Of a stretch of DNA of 64,000 nucleotides, positions 60,055-64,000 are shown piece after piece. The DNA is from Cruorifilaria tuberocauda (lineage: Eukaryota > Nematoda > Chromadorea > Rhabditida > Onchocercidae). The DNA lies in the NCBI GenBank assembly GCA_013365365.1, contig JABVXU010000268.1, positions 1 through 64,000 of the forward strand. The letters run 5' to 3'. Both the position numbers and the translations under genes were made by a program. A model generated the notes under the pieces. That model was not told the origin of the DNA. It saw nothing but the letters and a program-made list of their open reading frames with translations, and did no database searches. Position 1 is the stretch's first letter. Every line of letters begins with the position of its first letter.

Positions 60055-62957
60055 ATGGCAGAATCGTCAAATGAAAATTACAAAGTACCATCTGGACTGC
60101 GTCCGTTATTGGAAACTTTAGTGCGCGAAACACTGAGAACACAGCCAACGGATTTAATCAGTTTTTCAGTTCTTTTTTTTAATATATTGCAAAAACATTG
60201 CAAACGTGGGTTCTGAAACTTTTTCACGTATACATTTCTGTAATTTATAATTAAAAAATTATCATTTCCAAAAATTACTCCAATTAGCACTTCTTTTTGA
60301 TTAAGCATATCATCAAAAAATTTCGCAAATTTCTAGATCTAACAGTTGGATATTTAGTTATTCCTTTTTTGCAATTAAATTACATATGCTTGATCAATTA
60401 GCTCATTCGATATATATGAGTTCAAATTTCTTCATCAATAACTCCATTGCTGCTCACTGTGACGGGCGTAATGAAGCGTATTAACATCTACCAAACAATA
60501 ATTTATGAGTTCAGAACTTTTGAAATAGAACTATGATCAAATGTAAAGAAAAAAACCTAATTGGAAACGAAACTTTAGTTAGCTAGAATATAATCAGTTT
60601 TTTAATTACCAGTAAAGAAATCTGTTTGTTCCTGACGAAATCAAACTAAACTCATTTTTTTTAGAGAATAACGCTGAAGATGTGCTGATGAATCCTACTT
60701 TGTACGAGTCCTTCAAAAGTGATCTGCAGAAAGAGGTTTGCATGCATTTTTTCTGTATGATCGTCTATTATCAATTCAGTTGAAGTCAGTTTATCTAGGA
60801 AGGGAGGTAAAAGAATTTTTGACGTAGAACCTGGTAAGTTTAAAGGCTCAAATTTTGAAATTTACCAGAAATTTTTTCGTTTACAATTTAAATGGGATAA
60901 AATTTAGTATTACGAAAAGAATAAAATGATGGATCAATCGTCAAGGCCTTTGGATGAAGCAGCAACGAAAATTCAAGCTGCATATCGTGGACACATTGTA
61001 AGTATTATTGTTGAGTTAATTTATCGAGTTATTAGTTTCAAATTTTAAAATTTTGATATAATGTCTGTTTTATTCATTATTTTTCTTTTAGCATTTATTT
61101 CTTTTAGGTTCGAGCCAATCCGCAAAAGTTTGGTTTCAGTAAGAAAAACATCGATACCACTTGGTCACCTACAGATTCCAACAGTTCACCAGATGCGGAA
61201 AAAGATTTAAAGTTGGTTTTCATTTTTAACAGATTTATAAATTTTCATCTCAATCAGGATTTTACTTAAGAAGTAGTAAAATCATGAAGAAGGAAGAAAA
61301 AGGGTTAATTTAGAAAATATATTCGAATGCTGTCAATTTCTTGCAAAATTATGTGAAGAAAACCACTAAAAGTAATTAATCAAAAAATTAGTAATATATT
61401 GACAATTAAACAAATGAATTAGATAGCTGAATATGTAAAAATACAAAAAAATATTGAAAAAAGTACAAATTGAATGTGTAGACGTATTTTAGATATCATT
61501 CTGCTTTAGGTGCCATTCTATTGATACTACCGACTCGGTGATACAAAGAGATAAGATTGAGGATCGAGCAGCAACTAAAATTCAGGCAGAAATTCGAGGT
61601 TTTCTAATACGACGACATTTACAACAAGAAAGGAAAGAAGGAAATGAAGCTGCGAAAAAAATACAGGCGCATATTAGGTCATCAGTTCGTTTATCTTTTT
61701 CAGTTTATTTGAAAATCCCTTTTAATAATTTTAGATTCGGATTAATTTAGTTAACAATTGTATTATAAAATATTTTCGTGGCCTAATTAATACCAATTCA
61801 AAATTACTTGATTACTTCAACGTAAACATATTATGATAGTTGGCACGAATAAACCTTAATATCAGTAATACTGAATATTTTAAGGTATTCTGTTCATCAT
61901 ATTTCATTGAACATATATATTTAAGGAATATTCTTTTACTCAAGATTGATTGTTAGATGCTAGGAAATTTAATTATTAGTTAGTTTTAGGGGTTACTTAA
62001 CGAGAAAACACCTTGATGAAGTGGGCATACCACACAAACATTCGGCTGTCTCGCATCTACATAATGGTCTTCAAGAGGTCAGTCAAAATGTTTAATCACT
62101 TTAAAAGATTGAAATTTCTAAAATTCTAAAACTTCACAATGCAATACTTGAAGCTTGCTTATGCATTAGATGCATCAAAATGTTTCTTATAATATTACGA
62201 TAATTTAATTATTATCCATCAAAGTGATAATATATTTGCAGAATTTAAAGTGTACAAAGTGAGGAATTTATTTAAGACAGGAAGAAAATACATCAGAATG
62301 TGCATACACGATCCCCTCATTATATTGCACTTTTCCTCTTGCTTTTTCATTTTCATTCAATGTTCATTAATAAATATTTAGTCGCTGTACTGTAAATTAT
62401 TTCAAAAACATTATTGCTATAGTACAGTTCTCAACATATTGTTTACTTAATATTTTTTTGTGCACGCTTAAGGTAACTATACACATTTCATACAATGGGC
62501 GCTTTAAATTACACTTTTTTTGCTGAAGGATAGCTGATAAAATTTTGATAACTACGGGTTATATTTCTTCATCGTATATATTTCATTTTTCCGGTTTTGA
62601 TTATTGTGTTATATTTAAGTGGCCGTGTGAAATGCTTTATTACAACTGGATGAAAGTTTAAACATATTGCAAATGAAATGTATCAGTAATTTTGTACCGT
62701 GCTAAAGATTGCAAAATTATCAGTTAAAATTTTTGAAGAGAGAAGCTTTAATGCATCTTCAAGCCATCTAATCTTTCATCTATGCGAACTTTTCTAAAAC
62801 GTTAAAGTAAATAAAAATTTTTGGTGTATGAATACAATAACCCATTGTATTTCATATCTTTTTAATGTTGCAGCTGCGGCATAGTGAAAACAATGAAATT
62901 AAAAGAAATGCAGAATATTTTTATTTGATAGGTGGGAAATACATAGATACCGATTGA
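60055..62957 (+). CDS. SPA17-like protein: RIIa docking domain plus three IQ motifs
   Basis: Likely scaffold: an RIIa-type dimerisation/docking domain that binds AKAP helices, followed by IQ motifs that bind calmodulin-like proteins. Exons: 60055-60205, 60665-60735, 60908-60997, 61108-61211, 61510-61677, 61990-62077, 62874-62957. Sum 756 nt, 251 aa. The RIIa domain is at about 10-48 (YKVPSGLRPLLETLVRETLR, then QPTDLISFSVLFFNIL), very like the start of sperm protein 17. IQ motifs lie at about 92-111 (AATKIQAAYRGHIVRA), 160-179 (AATKIQAEIRGFLIRRHLQQ) and 186-205 (AAKKIQAHIRGYLTRKHL). Vertebrate SPA17 is about 150 aa with one IQ, so this form is longer. The C terminus is uncertain: the last exon follows TTGCAG and stops at TGA, but reading through after 62077 would also end soon at TAA. 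The first six exons are well supported. Confidence 0.85.
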
Positions 62958-64000
62958 CCATATATGATAGATGAGATTGGTTAGAGTTGACGACGCAGCT
63001 CAAAACAATTTTAATTTTAAAATGTGAAACTTCGTAAAATTAGAATTGTAAAGAGCGTTTTCAGATTCACTTACATATTTCCCTCATCAAAAAGAAACGA
63101 AAATTTGGAAAAGATGTTTCTCTCCTGTCCATTTTTGGTGGATAACATGTAAGAAGGATTCGTCAATGCATCACTTCAGACTGAATTAAAAATGATTAAG
63201 GGCATAAATAAGATTTGCAGTAAGACTCTGCACGCAATATTTATCACATCGTACATTAACTGAATAATTTAATACAAATTTTCAGAGACAATATTTAGCA
63301 AGGGAATAGTTCTTTACGTTATCATTAAAAGTGAGCAAATAATATGGGTATACTTTTCGTTTCCATAGTTAACTTTTGTAAGAATAACGATGTAATGTAC
63401 TTTGTAAAAAGTAATAAGGCGTCCAAAATAATTTTGTTAAGCTTTTCAATGACGAATATCCAAGACGAATGTGTCGAGGAGGGTGTGGAATAGAAAAAAT
63501 TAACTAAGTCTTCGTTGAATTTTCGTTTTTCACAAATCTTATTTTAGAGGTTATTTTAAATTTCTGGATCTGTTTATATTCTGCTATTTGTTTTTGGTAA
63601 TATCTGATTTTATTGTTCATGGGAATTTTGGTAGGCATTTATTGATGCTCTCAAATTTAATTATCGGCGTGGTAATTTGGAATCATTACAATTTGCCAGT
63701 GTAGTCATTTTTTTGTTCTTATTACAAATTATCAGTGTTTTTCAATGATTTGCTTTTGAAGATATTGAAGAATTTTTCAACGATGATTAGTTGTGAAGAA
63801 AATCAATTCCAACCCCCACTTAAACAGATAGATTTACTTCTGATCACTGAAAAAATGACCGACTTTTTTATTGAATAACGTTGAGAGGAAAAACTATCCT
63901 GTCATCTGTATCCAATTTTTTACTTATTTTAAAAATCTTAGCAATTTTTGAAATAAAAGCGTTTGTTTGACCACTGAGAAGTAATTGTGATAGGAAGGGA
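62958..64000. other. 3' flank, no gene seen
   Basis: AT-rich sequence after the SPA17-like stop. No exon-like block with splice support and no repeat structure of note. Confidence 0.55.

Overview
The window is nuclear DNA of a nematode, most likely a filarial/spirurid species. It is about 70% A+T by eye, its genes are cut into many small exons, 3' splice sites are of the TTTCAG/TTTTAG type, and the proteins match the nematode forms of SAD-1, SYG-2 and ethanolamine kinase. There are no bacterial, organellar, rRNA or CRISPR features, and I recognised no tRNA or transposon. I assembled the exons by hand from splice-site consensus, intron phase and family similarity. In all four complete models the summed exon length is a multiple of three.

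Layout: (1) 1-1.3 kb, + strand: a decayed BTB-domain gene with in-frame stops. (2) 2.4-5.0 kb, - strand: an intact 8-exon ethanolamine kinase of 333 aa. (3) 5-11.6 kb: mostly non-coding, with a frameshifted gene fragment at 7.3-7.9 kb and one weak - strand exon candidate at 9.8-10.0 kb. (4) 11.6-21.7 kb, + strand: the SAD-1/BRSK polarity and synapse kinase, 23 coding exons and 901 aa, with a cassette exon giving an alternative 808-aa C terminus. (5) 21.7-37 kb: a gene-poor stretch with a few unrecognised - strand exon candidates at 31.6-33.2 kb and three short GC-richer islands. (6) 37.1-51.7 kb, + strand: a nephrin-like receptor of the SYG-2 type, 20 exons and 1140 aa, with a signal peptide, seven Ig domains, one FNIII domain, a membrane segment and a cytoplasmic tail. 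(7) 51.7-60 kb: a second gene-poor stretch, with a perfect 13-bp hairpin and short tandem repeats. (8) 60.1-63.0 kb, + strand: an SPA17-like protein of 251 aa with an RIIa docking domain and three IQ motifs.

How they fit: ethanolamine kinase starts phosphatidylethanolamine synthesis by the CDP-ethanolamine route. SYG-2 (synaptic partner recognition) and SAD-1 (presynaptic assembly and neuronal polarity) act in the same developmental process in C. elegans, and here they are consecutive intact genes on one strand. The SPA17-like protein would be a PKA/calmodulin-type scaffold. The points most worth a second look are three GC-AG introns (one of them 3n long and open), the SAD-1 alternative terminus, the SPA17-like gene in a lineage with amoeboid sperm, the furin-like site in SYG-2, and the two broken genes at the left end.
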